DNA of 64,000 nucleotides from Lysobacter sp. (GCA_030151365.1 JASLDW010000036.1:1-64000); one strand, 5' to 3'; positions 43,209-52,202 are shown, numbered from the stretch's first letter. Program-made: numbers and translations. The notes: generated by a model from the letters alone, not told the origin.

Positions 43209-43475
43209 TCAACCGTTGTCGATACCGTATTCGCGCAGCTTCTTGCGCAGCGTCGCGCGATGGATGCCGAGCATCTCGGCGGCGCGGCTCTGGTTGCCGT
43301 CGCAATGGCTCAACACCTCCACGAACAACGGCACCTCGACTTCGCGCATCACGACCGCGTGCAGGTCGCTCACGCCGGATCCGTCCAGGTCGCGCAGGTA
43401 GCGACTGATCGAGGAAGCGACATGGTCGCGCAGGGGCGTGCGCGGATGGCGGAGTTGGTCTTGGCGGTCGGACAC
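43209..43475 (-). CDS. fis: Fis, nucleoid-associated DNA-binding protein
   Basis: An 88-residue protein. The C-terminal helix-turn-helix is VEVLSHCDGNQSRAAEMLGIHRATLRKKLREYGID, almost identical in pattern to E. coli Fis, and RTPLRDHVASSISRYLRDL is the dimer helix. A GTG at 43475 gives the usual length; another GTG at 43505 would add ten basic residues. Fis bends DNA and activates rRNA promoters. It follows prmA and the DUF3426 gene, its usual neighbours. Confidence 0.88.
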   Translation of the reverse strand: MSDRQDQLRHPRTPLRDHVASSISRYLRDLDGSGVSDLHAVVMREVEVPLFVEVLSHCDGNQSRAAEMLGIHRATLRKKLREYGIDNG

Positions 43476-43527
43476 GGGGGCTTGTCTGATCTGGCGCCGA
43501 CGCACGACGCACCAGCGGCTGATGAGT

Positions 43528-44094
43528 CTAGCGCGTGTTCGTGCCGTCTGCCGGCGGCAGCAGGGCGAAATCGAACGACACCGCCTTTTGCGGCGGATCC
43601 GTCACATTCAGCTGGACAGTGGCGGTCTGGCCGCTGCCGATGGTCGCGGCGTGCGCGCCCGCCAGGTATTGCGACGCGACATAGCGCCCCTGCGCGACCG
43701 GCACGCCGTTGATGTCGGACAGCGTGAGCTGCAGCAGCGGCCACGCCTGCGGCCAGCGGGCGTCGTTGCGGAAGCTCGCTTCCACCACCAGCACGCCGGG
43801 GCGATCCGGCGCGGCATGGATGCGATGGTCGACGACCTTCAGGCTCGACGTATCGCTCCACGCCGGGATGGTGCAGGCGAGCACCTTGCATGCGGTGACG
43901 GCCAGTGGCCGCGTCGACGCATCATTCGCCAATGCGGCGCGACCACCCACCAGGATCTGCACCAGCAGCAGCACGAACAGCACGAACGCCAACGGCCACG
44001 CCCAGCGCGGCACCGGCAGCTTCGCGGGCTCGGCTTCGGGTGTTTCGCGGGCGAAACGCGGGGTTGCTGAGTCTTCGGCGGCCATGCCCGTCAT
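43528..44094 (-). CDS. DUF3426-domain membrane-anchored protein
   Basis: A 188-residue protein with one membrane helix (RWAWPLAFVLFVLLLVQILV) and a periplasmic DUF3426 domain (PAWSDTSSLKVVDHRIHAAPDRPGVLVVEASFRNDARWPQAWPLLQLTLSDINGVPVAQGRY). The usual N-terminal zinc ribbon of this family is absent; only about 25 cytoplasmic residues precede the helix. Its ATG overlaps the prmA stop by 4 bases. Function is unknown. Confidence 0.78.
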   Translation of the reverse strand: MTGMAAEDSATPRFARETPEAEPAKLPVPRWAWPLAFVLFVLLLVQILVGGRAALANDASTRPLAVTACKVLACTIPAWSDTSSLKVVDHRIHAAPDRPGVLVVEASFRNDARWPQAWPLLQLTLSDINGVPVAQGRYVASQYLAGAHAATIGSGQTATVQLNVTDPPQKAVSFDFALLPPADGTNTR

Positions 44095-45011
44095 TGTGCG
44101 CGACGCACGCCGTCGATGCGGATCCAGTCGTCCTGGCGCGTGGCCTTCAGTTCATCGAACCACGCGGCGTAGCGCTGCAGCAATTCATCTTCCTGTCCCG
44201 CGAGGATGCCCGACAACGCGATCCGCGTGCCGGGTTCGCAATGGCTGACCAGGGTTTCCGCCAAGGCATCGAGCGCGGAAGCGAGGATGTTCGCCACCAC
44301 CACCGGATAGCGCCGCGACGACGCCTGTTCCGGCAATACCGCGTGCAGCTGGGCGGCGACGCCGTTGCGTTCGGCGTTGTCGTGCGTGGCGATGATCGCC
44401 TGCGGATCGTTGTCGATGCCGTCGGCGCGCGCGGCGCCGAGCTTGATCGCCGCTAGCGCGAGGATGCCGCTGCCGCAGCCGAAATCCAGCACGTCGCGCC
44501 CCTGCAACTGGCCTTGCGCGGCGAGCATATCCAGCCATTCCAGGCACAGCGCGGTGGTGGGATGGGTGCCGGAACCGAAGGCGAGGCCGGGATCGAGGCG
44601 GATGATCGCGGCGTCGGCGCCGGCCTCGGCGGGAACCTCGTGATTCCATGGCACGACCCAGGTGCGCGCACCGAAACGCATGGGCTTGAACTGGTCGAGC
44701 CAGGCGCGTTCCCAGTCCTGGTCCTCGACCTTGCGGAACGCGGCCTGGTCCCAGCGCAGGCCGGGATCGAAGCTCTCGAGCGCGGCGAGCAGTGCCAGCG
44801 CATCGGTGTCGGCATCGAACAGCGCCGTCAACGTCATCTGCTTCCACAGCGGCGTTTCGCCGACGCCGGGCTCGAAGATCGCCTGTTCGTCGGCGGTTTC
44901 GGCATCGGCGTCCTGCATCGTCACCGAGAGTGCGCCGAGATCTTCCAGCGCACGTTCGCAACGCGGCTGTTCGGCCAGCGTGCAGGGCAATGTGAGTTCG
45001 AGCCAGGGCAT
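44091..45011 (-). CDS. prmA: PrmA, ribosomal protein L11 methyltransferase
   Basis: A 306-residue SAM-dependent methyltransferase that trimethylates ribosomal protein L11. DPGLAFGSGTHPTTALCLEWL and VLDFGCGSGILALAAIKLGAARADGIDNDPQAI hold the substrate and SAM motifs, followed by VVANILASALDALAE. The first 100 residues form the L11-binding domain. It is followed by the DUF3426 and fis genes, the conserved order in this family of bacteria. Confidence 0.93.
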   Translation of the reverse strand: MPWLELTLPCTLAEQPRCERALEDLGALSVTMQDADAETADEQAIFEPGVGETPLWKQMTLTALFDADTDALALLAALESFDPGLRWDQAAFRKVEDQDWERAWLDQFKPMRFGARTWVVPWNHEVPAEAGADAAIIRLDPGLAFGSGTHPTTALCLEWLDMLAAQGQLQGRDVLDFGCGSGILALAAIKLGAARADGIDNDPQAIIATHDNAERNGVAAQLHAVLPEQASSRRYPVVVANILASALDALAETLVSHCEPGTRIALSGILAGQEDELLQRYAAWFDELKATRQDDWIRIDGVRRAQ

Positions 45012-45020
45012 GCCGGTATT

Positions 45021-46184
45021 CTATTCCGCCGCGTCTTCGACCTGGACGTGGATCTGCGCCGCACGCAAGGCCGCGGGATCGTCCAGCCGCACCGAGCCGC
45101 GCGCGATCTCCACCTTCAGGTGCGGCACCGCTTCCGGACGCACGCTCAGCACCATCGGTGCGAAGATCTCGCGCGCCTGCCCACTGTGGCGGACCACGTG
45201 GACGCGCGACGTCGCATCGCTGCTGTCGTCCTCGCGCACGCGCACATTGGGGAAACCAACGCCCTTGACCTCGCCCTGCAGGTGCACGGCATCGGCCTGC
45301 GCGGGATCGACCCGCACGTCGAGCGCGGCGCTCTCCAGCTTGAGCACGTAGCTGGAGTCTGCCGTCATCGGCATGCGCACGTCGATGCGCTTGTGGAACG
45401 GCCGCACGAACAGCAGTCCGGCCATGACCACGACGATCAGCGCACCCAGCAAGGCGTAGCCCAACCACGGCGGCCAGCGCGAGACCCAGGCGCGCACGCG
45501 CTGTCCCGAAATCAATGCATGCGAGGTCAGTGCCGCGGCCCAGGTGAGGATCCCCGACCACAACACGTCGGAGAGGAAATGTGCGCCGGCGGCCATGCGC
45601 GCGCTGCCGATGGCGCCACCGAGCAGGAACGAGCCAACGATGATCGCGACGCCGAGCGTCGGTCGCGCCGCCATCACCGTGAGCCCGATCGCGCCGACCG
45701 CGAATCCGACCGAGCAATGCCCGCACGGGAACGACTTGCCGACACCAGGCGTGCCAAGATCAAGCGGCGGGCGATATTGCGCCTGGCCGCCGAATTCCTG
45801 CAGCGTGCGCGGACGCGGGCGCCCGGTGTAATCCTTGCCGATGCCGTTCACCAGCAGGCCGGTGCCGAGCGCGACCGTCGCCAGCGAGGTCAGCGCCATC
45901 TTGCGCACCAGCGGATGCCTGCGCCAACGCGGCACCGCGAAGGCGAGGATGGACGCCAGCACGATCAGCCAGGACAGCGCCGAACCGAAGGCATACAGCG
46001 CCTTGTACGGCTGCTGGTTGCCCAGCGGCCAGGACGCGTCATACCCGAGCTCGAACGGCGCGCTGCGATGGAAATGCGCGGCGGCGCGGATGTCGAGATC
46101 GCCCAGCCAGAACGGCACGGTGCACGCCACTGCCGCGATCGCGAGGAGGATCCACGGCAGCCATGCACGCAGGCGCGGGCTCAT
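45021..46184 (-). CDS. PAP2-family membrane phosphatase with extra C-terminal periplasmic domain
   Basis: A 387-residue membrane phosphatase. PAP2 motifs: KDYTGRPRPRTL, SFPCGHCSVGF (Cys where PSGH is common) and SARMAAGAHFLSDVLWSG, with six membrane segments. After a last helix (YALLGALIVVVMAGLLFV) about 120 residues form a beta-rich domain (SSYVLKLESAALDVRV, VKVEIARGSVRL-type strands). It probably dephosphorylates a lipid phosphate such as undecaprenyl pyrophosphate or lipid A. It overlaps the glycosyltransferase gene by 4 bases, suggesting a joint envelope function. Confidence 0.85.
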   Translation of the reverse strand: MSPRLRAWLPWILLAIAAVACTVPFWLGDLDIRAAAHFHRSAPFELGYDASWPLGNQQPYKALYAFGSALSWLIVLASILAFAVPRWRRHPLVRKMALTSLATVALGTGLLVNGIGKDYTGRPRPRTLQEFGGQAQYRPPLDLGTPGVGKSFPCGHCSVGFAVGAIGLTVMAARPTLGVAIIVGSFLLGGAIGSARMAAGAHFLSDVLWSGILTWAAALTSHALISGQRVRAWVSRWPPWLGYALLGALIVVVMAGLLFVRPFHKRIDVRMPMTADSSYVLKLESAALDVRVDPAQADAVHLQGEVKGVGFPNVRVREDDSSDATSRVHVVRHSGQAREIFAPMVLSVRPEAVPHLKVEIARGSVRLDDPAALRAAQIHVQVEDAAE

Positions 46185-47698
46185 GGCAGCGGCTCCGTGG
46201 TGACGTGGCGGCGCACGCGGACCACCTGCACTGCGCGCGGCGGCGCATCCATGCGCTGCACGCGGATCACGCCGAGCTCTTCGACGCGCTCATAGTTCTT
46301 CGTGAGCGCGGCAGGCTCGGCAACGACGGAGTCATTCGCATTGGTATGCGATCCATCCTGGCCACCGACGAATTCCACCCACAGCGCATCCTGCGGCAAG
46401 CCGCGACGCGCGGTGTCCATTTCGAACTGGTTGGTGATGCGGCCATCGACATCGAGCGCCGCCACCGGATACGGATGCGGCTGCACGTAATAGGTCAGTT
46501 CCGCCAGCAACATGCGGTCCGACGACAGGATCGGTAAACCGCCCTGCTCTTGCGTCATCGGCTGCAACGCACGGCCGAGCTCGCGCCAGCCAAGCACGCG
46601 CGCGTAGAGATCGTTGCCGCTGCGCGACGGTGGATGGCCGAGCTTGGCGCCAATGTCGCGGTAATGGAGGATGCCGAGCTGCAGCACGAAGTTGAGCAGG
46701 ATCACGCTCCACATCCACGCCGGCTTGCGGCCGTCCAGCCACAACGCCAACCAGACGCTGCCGGCGGCATAGGCGGTGACCGCCCAGTTGGCGTTGGCCG
46801 CGGTCACCAGCGACAGCGCGAGCATCACCACCAGATAGGGAATGGTGAACGGTGCGAGGAAGCGCGCGTTGTCGCCACGGTTGCGGACCATCAGCATCGC
46901 CAGCAGCGGGAACGACAGCAGGCCGAAGATGCCCCATTGCGCGCCGAGGAATTGGCCGAAGTGGCCGAAGTGCAATCCGGCCTTGTCGGCGTTGGTGAGG
47001 TCGGCGGTGTGGCGCACCGTCTCGAAGTGATGCTGGATGTTCCAGGCGATATTGGGCGCGATCAGCACCAGCACGATCGCCAGCGCGATCCACGGCCCCT
47101 TGCCGCGCACGGCAGCGCGATCGCGCCACAGCACCCATGCCGCCATCGGCACGAAGACCAGCATGGTGTACTTCGCCAGTGCACCGAGGCCGATCGCCAC
47201 GCCCAGCCCGATCCACCATTTCAGCTCACCCTGCGCGCGCGCCATCCACAACAGCCACAATGCCCACGACCATGTAACCAACAGCAACGCATCCGGCGAC
47301 AGCACCCAGCCACCCAGCGCCTGCCCCGGCATGGAAAGGAACAGCGCCGCGGCGATCAGGCCAGTGCGCGCGTTCTTCATCGCCGTGCCGAGCCGATACA
47401 GACCGAGCGCGGCCATCGGATAACCGAGCAACGCCGGCAGCTTGACGCCAAGTTCGCCATCGCCGAGCAACATCGTGCTGGCGCGCACCAGCCACGCCAC
47501 CAGTGGCGGCTTGGAGTAGTAGCCGAAGGCGAGATCGCGCGACCACAGCCAGTATTGCGCCTCGTCGACGAACAGGCTGTAGTCGTGGGCCCAGACGAAC
47601 CCGATGCGGTACAGCAGGGTGCCGATGACCAGCAGGATCAACCACGGCGCGATGCGCGCCTCTTCCTGCTCGAATGGCGAAGACGTGGATACTCTCAC
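46181..47698 (-). CDS. GT39/ArnT-like membrane glycosyltransferase
   Basis: A 505-residue multi-span protein of the dolichyl-phosphate-mannose/ArnT superfamily. The first loop carries the DEAQYWLWSRDLAFGYYSKPPLVAWLVR motif with the catalytic Asp-Glu. Ten or so membrane helices follow, ending in a small periplasmic domain. It would move a sugar from a lipid-phosphate carrier to an envelope lipid or protein. The GTG at 47698 is a best guess, since no good ribosome site is seen; the upstream frame runs into dinB. It is co-transcribed with the PAP2 phosphatase. Confidence 0.82.
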   Translation of the reverse strand: MRVSTSSPFEQEEARIAPWLILLVIGTLLYRIGFVWAHDYSLFVDEAQYWLWSRDLAFGYYSKPPLVAWLVRASTMLLGDGELGVKLPALLGYPMAALGLYRLGTAMKNARTGLIAAALFLSMPGQALGGWVLSPDALLLVTWSWALWLLWMARAQGELKWWIGLGVAIGLGALAKYTMLVFVPMAAWVLWRDRAAVRGKGPWIALAIVLVLIAPNIAWNIQHHFETVRHTADLTNADKAGLHFGHFGQFLGAQWGIFGLLSFPLLAMLMVRNRGDNARFLAPFTIPYLVVMLALSLVTAANANWAVTAYAAGSVWLALWLDGRKPAWMWSVILLNFVLQLGILHYRDIGAKLGHPPSRSGNDLYARVLGWRELGRALQPMTQEQGGLPILSSDRMLLAELTYYVQPHPYPVAALDVDGRITNQFEMDTARRGLPQDALWVEFVGGQDGSHTNANDSVVAEPAALTKNYERVEELGVIRVQRMDAPPRAVQVVRVRRHVTTEPLP

Positions 47699-47741
47699 GT
47701 GGGGAGGCGCCGATGGAAAGGCGCAAGGATACCGCAGACGC

Positions 47742-49199
47742 TCAGAATCCCAGTCCCAGCTGGGGCGATGGTGGTGCTGTTGCGCGGGCGGGAACGCGGA
47801 TCCGGGGCGTCGCGCCGGACGGATTGGACATGGCCGGGGCGCGTTGTTTTGCCTGGGCTTGCTTGTGGGCAGACTCGGCCAGCACCTTGAACTGGCGTTC
47901 GCGCAACCGCACCAGCTCCTCGGCATGGGCCCGGGTGCGGACATCCTCCTCGAGCTTGACGTCGGGCAGGTGCGAGAACGGGATGCGCATCGGCGCGGCA
48001 TCGTGCTCGATCGCGGTCTGCATCGCAGCGACATAGAGCGCATTGTTGCCGAAATGGTTGTTGACCTTGTCCAGCACCGCCGTCACCGACTGCCGCCGGC
48101 GCGTGGTCGCGATCAGTTCGCCGCTGCGCTCGCTGCGCAGCTCGATCCCGACCAGCGTCGCCGCGACCGACAGCGGCGGATTGCGCTTGACGTTCCAACG
48201 CCCGCTCGCGGCGGCGCGTTCCAGCGGCGCGAGCATCTTCGCCAGCTGGTGCAGCAGGCTGGGCGTATCGTCGATCGGCGCGAAGTCGACAGACGGGCTG
48301 AAGCGGTCGTCGAGGCCGACGAAGCGCACATGCAGTTGCAGCCCGCGGGCGAGATAGCCGCCATCCTCGTGGCGCAGGCGCATCGCCGCCTTCGCCAGCA
48401 ACTTGAACAGCACCGCGCGCATGCCTTCGAGGTTGCGCAGTTTGGGATCGAGCACATGCGAATGGCCGATCGAACCACGCTGCGTCTTGCGATCCGGCAC
48501 CTCGATGCCGCGCAACTGCATCCAGAAGCGCTCGCCCTCGACGCTGCCCCAGGCCGCGCGCAGGCGATCCTTCGGCGCCGCGCACAGTTCTTCCACGCTG
48601 TCGATGCCGGCCGCAAGCAGGCGGCCCTCCATCGATGCACCGATCCCGCACAGATCGCGCAATTCCAGCCCATGCAAGGCATGGGGAAGATCCTCCTTCT
48701 CCAGCACGACCAGGCCATCCGGTTTCTGCATGTCGGACGCGGTCTTGGCCAGGAACTGGTTCGGCGCAATGCCGATGGAACAGCGGATCGCGGCGAATTC
48801 ATCGGCGATGCGGCGCTTGATCGCCTGCGCGATCGCGACCGCATTGTCGCGCTGGCGTTCGCGCCCGATCAGCCAGCACGGCACCTCGTCGATCGATCCT
48901 GGCGTGCCATGCGGGATGCAATCGGCGATCGCGGCCATCAGCTGGGTATGCGCCTGCAGGTAGCGCCTGGGCCGTGCCGGCACCACCAGCAATTCCGGGC
49001 AGCGCTCGCGCGCCTCGCGCACCAGGGTGCCGGTGCGGATGCCGAATTTTTTCGCTTCGTTGCTGGCGGCGATGCAGCAGGTGCTGTCGGTCATCACCGG
49101 CGCGACGGCGACCGGCCGCCCGCGCAATTCCGCATCGTCCTCCTGTTCGACGGAGGCGAAGTAGGAATTGAAATCGACGAAAAGGCAACGCAGCGTCAT
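47742..49199 (-). CDS. dinB: DinB-like Y-family translesion DNA polymerase
   Basis: A 485-residue polymerase. LFVDFNSYFASVEQ holds the first metal Asp and the steric-gate region; GSIDEVPCWLIG carries the second acidic pair, and SIGIAPNQFLAKTASDMQKPDGL is the family signature. The last 90 residues are a linker ending PQLGLGF, like a beta-clamp binding motif. It copies past damaged bases with low fidelity. Length is longer than E. coli DinB (351), and the finger region LRDLCGIGASMEGRL is intact. I see no full LexA-type palindrome directly upstream. Confidence 0.83.
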   Translation of the reverse strand: MTLRCLFVDFNSYFASVEQEDDAELRGRPVAVAPVMTDSTCCIAASNEAKKFGIRTGTLVREARERCPELLVVPARPRRYLQAHTQLMAAIADCIPHGTPGSIDEVPCWLIGRERQRDNAVAIAQAIKRRIADEFAAIRCSIGIAPNQFLAKTASDMQKPDGLVVLEKEDLPHALHGLELRDLCGIGASMEGRLLAAGIDSVEELCAAPKDRLRAAWGSVEGERFWMQLRGIEVPDRKTQRGSIGHSHVLDPKLRNLEGMRAVLFKLLAKAAMRLRHEDGGYLARGLQLHVRFVGLDDRFSPSVDFAPIDDTPSLLHQLAKMLAPLERAAASGRWNVKRNPPLSVAATLVGIELRSERSGELIATTRRRQSVTAVLDKVNNHFGNNALYVAAMQTAIEHDAAPMRIPFSHLPDVKLEEDVRTRAHAEELVRLRERQFKVLAESAHKQAQAKQRAPAMSNPSGATPRIRVPARATAPPSPQLGLGF

Positions 49200-49397
49200 G
49201 ACAGCATCCGTCCGGTTCCGCAGTATCCGCGCCGCGCGTCTCCGCGGCGGCTGCGAATTTCACGGTTCTACTAACGTGTCAGGCTGCGCTGCCTGCGTCG
49301 CAGAGTTCGCGACAATCGCAACGAAGCATCGCCTGCAGCGTTCATGGCACGCGCTGGCTTGGCGGGAGGCCAGCTCCGGCGCGCGGGACGCCGCAAG

Positions 49398-49614
49398 TAC
49401 ATCCATGTAGGCTCGTGCGCGTCATCCATGACGCGCAACGCCCGCGCTCCGGACTGGCGCACCCGCCGCCGCGCGCGTGGCGTGCTTTTCGGAGGCTTAA
49501 GAAAGCATCCACCGGCGGCGCCGTGCGGTTCGTCCGCTGTGGCCGACCGTTCCGCCGCATGGATGCGGCGGACGAGCCTACATGGATGTATTCACGGCGT
49601 GTCGGCCACAGCGG
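49398..49614. repeat. Nested inverted-repeat (REP-like) non-coding element
   Basis: The region 49200-49660 has no credible gene. It holds a perfect 19-base inverted repeat (49398-49416 with 49572-49590, centred on CATCCATG/CATGGATG) and a perfect 14-base one (CCGCTGTGGCCGAC, 49534-49547, with 49601-49614). A 10-base stem TCCGCCGCAT/ATGCGGCGGA lies at 49551-49572 and an 8-base stem GCGCGTCA/TGACGCGC at 49417-49436. CATGGATG-centred palindromes recur in Xanthomonadaceae genomes as I recall, so this is probably a dispersed repeat. Confidence 0.6.
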
Positions 49615-49660
49615 ATAACCGCTAAAGGCGCACAGCCGGGCGATTGCTTTCTCGCAGGAG

Positions 49661-50326
49661 TTACAACACCCGCGGCTGTTCGCCACCCACGATCACCACA
49701 TCCGCCGGCCGGCGTGCGAACAACCCGACGCTGATCACGCCGGGAATCTGGTTCAGGCGCTCCTCGACGCCGACCGGATCGGTGATGCGCAGATTGTGCA
49801 GGTCGAGGATGTGGCCGCCGTTGTCGGTGACGATCGGACGCTCCATCGCGTCCATGCGGAACACCGGCTGGCCGCCGGTCAACGCCACCAGCTCGCGCGC
49901 GACCAAACTGCGCGCCATCGGCACCACTTCCACCGGCAGCGGGAACTTGCCGAGCACATCGACCTGCTTGCTGGGATCGATGATGCAGACGAACTTCCTG
50001 CTGGCCTGGGCGATGATCTTCTCGCGCGTCAGCGCCGCGCCGCCGCCCTTGATCAGGTGCTTGCCGGGATCGCATTCGTCGGCGCCATCGACATACAACT
50101 CGAGTTCGCCGACCGCGTTGAGATCGAACACCTCGATGCCGTGCGCGCGCAGCTTTTCCGTGCTTTGCTCGGAACTCGACACCGCGCCGCGGATGCGATG
50201 CTTCTCGCGACCGAGCGCATCGATGAAGAACGCCACCGTCGAGCCGGTGCCGACGCCGACCATCATGCCGTCCTCGACCCAGTCCATGGCCTTCTCGGCG
50301 GCCAGCCGCTTGCCTTCGTTGCTCAT
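49661..50326 (-). CDS. rpiA: Ribose-5-phosphate isomerase A
   Basis: A 221-residue isomerase that interconverts ribose 5-phosphate and ribulose 5-phosphate. VGVGTGSTVAFFIDAL binds phosphate, VDGADECDPGKHLIKGGGAALTREKI holds the catalytic acids and Lys, and VTDNGGHILDLH closes the site. It supplies ribose for the purine genes nearby and works with the gnd product. An EVE-domain gene lies 22 bases upstream on the same strand. Confidence 0.94.
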   Translation of the reverse strand: MSNEGKRLAAEKAMDWVEDGMMVGVGTGSTVAFFIDALGREKHRIRGAVSSSEQSTEKLRAHGIEVFDLNAVGELELYVDGADECDPGKHLIKGGGAALTREKIIAQASRKFVCIIDPSKQVDVLGKFPLPVEVVPMARSLVARELVALTGGQPVFRMDAMERPIVTDNGGHILDLHNLRITDPVGVEERLNQIPGVISVGLFARRPADVVIVGGEQPRVL

Positions 50327-50348
50327 TTCTTCGCGTTCCAGAGGGGGA

Positions 50349-50822
50349 TCATTTCTTTTCGAGGCCGAGCAGCAGCTTCCACTGCGCCGCCGTGACCGGC
50401 AGCACCGACAACCGCGAACCGGTGCGCGTCAAAGCGAATTCCTCGCCGAGCGCGTCGCGGTGTTCGCGGATTTCCGTCAGCGACAGCGGGCGTTTGAGAT
50501 GGCGCACATAGCCGATGTCGACCAGGTCCCAGCGCGGCTGTTCCTGGGTCGACTTGGGATCGAAGTATTTCGACTTCTTGTCGAACTGGGTCGGGTCGGG
50601 ATACGGCGTGCCCACCACTTCTCCGATGCCGTAGATGCCGGGCACCTCGCAGTTGGAGTGGTAGACGAAGACCTGGTCGCCCGCCTTCATCTGGCGCATG
50701 AAATTGCGCGCCTGGTAATTACGCACGCCGGTCCACGGTTCGCGCCCGACCTTCTGCAGGGTGTCGATGGAGAAATCGGTCGGCTCGGTCTTCATCAGCC
50801 AGTAGTGGGCGCGCGCGCTCAT
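50349..50822 (-). CDS. EVE-domain (thymocyte nuclear protein 1-like) protein
   Basis: A 157-residue protein made of one EVE domain, a PUA-like fold that binds modified bases. HYWLMKTEPTDFSIDTLQ, WTGVRNYQARNFMRQMKAGDQVFVYHSN, PGIYGIGEVV and PRWDLVDIGYVRHLKRPLSLTEIREH are the family's blocks. It starts inside the fau gene (4-base overlap) and may bind modified DNA or RNA; its role is unproven. Confidence 0.9.
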   Translation of the reverse strand: MSARAHYWLMKTEPTDFSIDTLQKVGREPWTGVRNYQARNFMRQMKAGDQVFVYHSNCEVPGIYGIGEVVGTPYPDPTQFDKKSKYFDPKSTQEQPRWDLVDIGYVRHLKRPLSLTEIREHRDALGEEFALTRTGSRLSVLPVTAAQWKLLLGLEKK

Positions 50823-51409
50823 GGCTTCTCCCGCAGGTAGGTGGTGGATTCGGTGACGATGGCGTCGCAGGGCACGTCCCAGTCGCGCGGTTGCAATGCC
50901 TCGACGCGCTGGCGGTCGAAACCGACGCCGACAAGATGCGGAGGCGCGGCGCGGTGATCGCCCAGAGTACGGTCGTACCAGCCGCCACCCATGCCGAGGC
51001 GATGGCCCTTGGCGTCGAAACCGGTCAGCGGCAGCACGATCAACGCCATGTCGCTCACCCGCAGCAGCGACGACGGCTCGAGCACCGGTTCGGGAATGCC
51101 GAAGCGGTTCGGACGCGTGTCATCCCCGGCGCGGAACGGCGCGAAGCGCAGGGTGTTGTCGCTATGGTCGAGCACCGGCAGGCAATAAACGCACTGCGGC
51201 GGCAGTCGCAACTGCCAGGCATGCAGCGGCACTTCGCCATCCACCGCCCAGTAACCGGCAACGTAACCGCGCGTCGGCGCGAACGGCAGAGTCAGCAACC
51301 CGCGCGCGACCGCGTCGGCGGCGGCCAGGCGCTCGCCGGCGCTCACGCCGCGGCGGGCATCGCGCAGGCGGCGGCGAAGATCGAGGGAAGGATCGCGGGC
51401 AGCGGACAT
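50819..51409 (-). CDS. fau: 5-formyltetrahydrofolate cyclo-ligase
   Basis: A 196-residue enzyme that converts 5-formyl-THF to 5,10-methenyl-THF with ATP. LRRRLRDARRGVS at the N terminus binds ATP and LPLTGFDAKGHRLGMGGGWYDRTL is the conserved folate/ATP block. The ATG at 51409 is chosen because a longer frame runs into the 6S RNA. It lies directly downstream of 6S RNA, the arrangement known from E. coli and other gammaproteobacteria. Confidence 0.92.
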   Translation of the reverse strand: MSAARDPSLDLRRRLRDARRGVSAGERLAAADAVARGLLTLPFAPTRGYVAGYWAVDGEVPLHAWQLRLPPQCVYCLPVLDHSDNTLRFAPFRAGDDTRPNRFGIPEPVLEPSSLLRVSDMALIVLPLTGFDAKGHRLGMGGGWYDRTLGDHRAAPPHLVGVGFDRQRVEALQPRDWDVPCDAIVTESTTYLREKP

Positions 51410-51440
51410 CCGCACATTATCCGCGATCGGGAAAGAAAGG

Positions 51441-51620
51441 TTCCTCCGCCGTGCCGATGCGGCTGAACGGCCTTGAACCCAGGGTTCAAGTGGAAGCGCT
51501 CGGCGACCTTCGGGCTTTCCGCACGTGGCGGACATGCACACCCGACCGCTTCACATTTCCGATGTCGTTCTTAAGGGACAAGGCGAATGTTTGCGCGCTG
51601 TCGAACACGGCAGAGGAAGC
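51441..51620 (-). ncRNA. ssrS: 6S RNA
   Basis: Between zapA and fau, the conserved place for 6S RNA. On the minus strand the 3' half reads CACTTGAACCCTGGGTTCAA, then AAGGCCGTTCAGCC and CACGGCGGAGGAA, closely matching the conserved E. coli 3' half. The 5' end CTTCCTCTGCCGTG pairs with CACGGCGGAGGAA to close the long hairpin. A -10 TATACT lies at 51627-51632. Length is about 180 bases. 6S RNA binds sigma-70 RNA polymerase and mimics an open promoter in stationary phase. Confidence 0.88.
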
Positions 51621-51690
51621 GACGTCAGTATAGCCAACCACGGTCGGTGCGCACATCGTTTTCTTCGCGCATTCAGCGCGCGTCCGGCTC

Positions 51691-51984
51691 TTACTCGGGA
51701 TTTCCGGCCAATGCGTTGAGCTTGCGCTCGAGATCGCCAAGCGTGCGATCGAATTCATCGCCCAGCATGCCGCCCTGGTGGCGCGTCTGCTGCAATTCGT
51801 GGGCAAGGTTGAGCGCGGCAAGCACCGCGACGCGCTCGATCGCGGCCATGCGGTTGTTGCCGCGGATGTCGCGCATGCGCTGGTCGAGCATGCGCGCGGC
51901 GGCGATCAGGTCGTCGCGTTCTTCCGGTTCGCAACCGACGCTGTAGTCGCGATCCATCACGCGGACGTTGACGACTTCGCTCAC
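51691..51984 (-). CDS. zapA: ZapA, cell-division Z-ring protein
   Basis: A 97-residue protein with a GTG start. VNVRVMDRDYSVGCEPEERDDLIAAARMLDQRMRDIR is the ZapA head domain, followed by a coiled coil (AAIERVAVLAALNLAHELQQ). It crosslinks FtsZ filaments. Its start overlaps the stop of the TIGR02449 gene by 4 bases, and 6S RNA follows downstream. Confidence 0.9.
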   Translation of the reverse strand: MSEVVNVRVMDRDYSVGCEPEERDDLIAAARMLDQRMRDIRGNNRMAAIERVAVLAALNLAHELQQTRHQGGMLGDEFDRTLGDLERKLNALAGNPE

Positions 51985-52202
51985 GGCTGGTCCTCGAGCG
52001 AGCGAATGCGGTGGATCAGCGCCTCGACACGGATGCGCGCCTGTTCGTTGCGGGCGATCAGATCGGCGCGTTCGTTCATCAGTTGCTGTTGCTCGGCGCG
52101 CAGCGCGCGGTTCTCGTCGCTCAGGCGATGCAGGCGCGCGGACAGCCCTTCGGCGCGCTCCACCAGCGCCTGCAGTCGATCGATCGCGTCCTGCCCGTTC
52201 AT
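51981..52202 (-). CDS. TIGR02449-type coiled-coil protein (ZapB-like)
   Basis: A 73-residue protein, nearly all coiled coil (IDRLQALVERAEGLSARLHRLSDENRALRAEQQQLMNERADLIARNEQARIRVEALIHRIRSLE). It is a known partner of zapA in gammaproteobacterial gene order and probably acts in division like ZapB. It overlaps zapA by 4 bases and is divergent from ygfB. Confidence 0.82.
   Translation of the reverse strand: MNGQDAIDRLQALVERAEGLSARLHRLSDENRALRAEQQQLMNERADLIARNEQARIRVEALIHRIRSLEDQP

Noticed and set aside
45021..46184. Cys in place of Ser in the PAP2 motif as a sign of inactivity
   Set aside because: CGH variants of this motif occur in active-looking members of the family; the catalytic His and Arg residues are all present.
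49200..49290. Possible SOS box (TTAGTAG half-site) upstream of dinB
   Set aside because: Only one half-site is present on the minus strand and no matching second arm follows; it does not resemble the lexA palindrome either.
49398..49614. CRISPR array
   Set aside because: The repeats are inverted, not direct, unequal in length, and there are no regular spacers or cas genes.
51409..51541. Upstream extension of fau to 51541
   Set aside because: The extension would be translated from inside 6S RNA; the standard N terminus starts at 51409.
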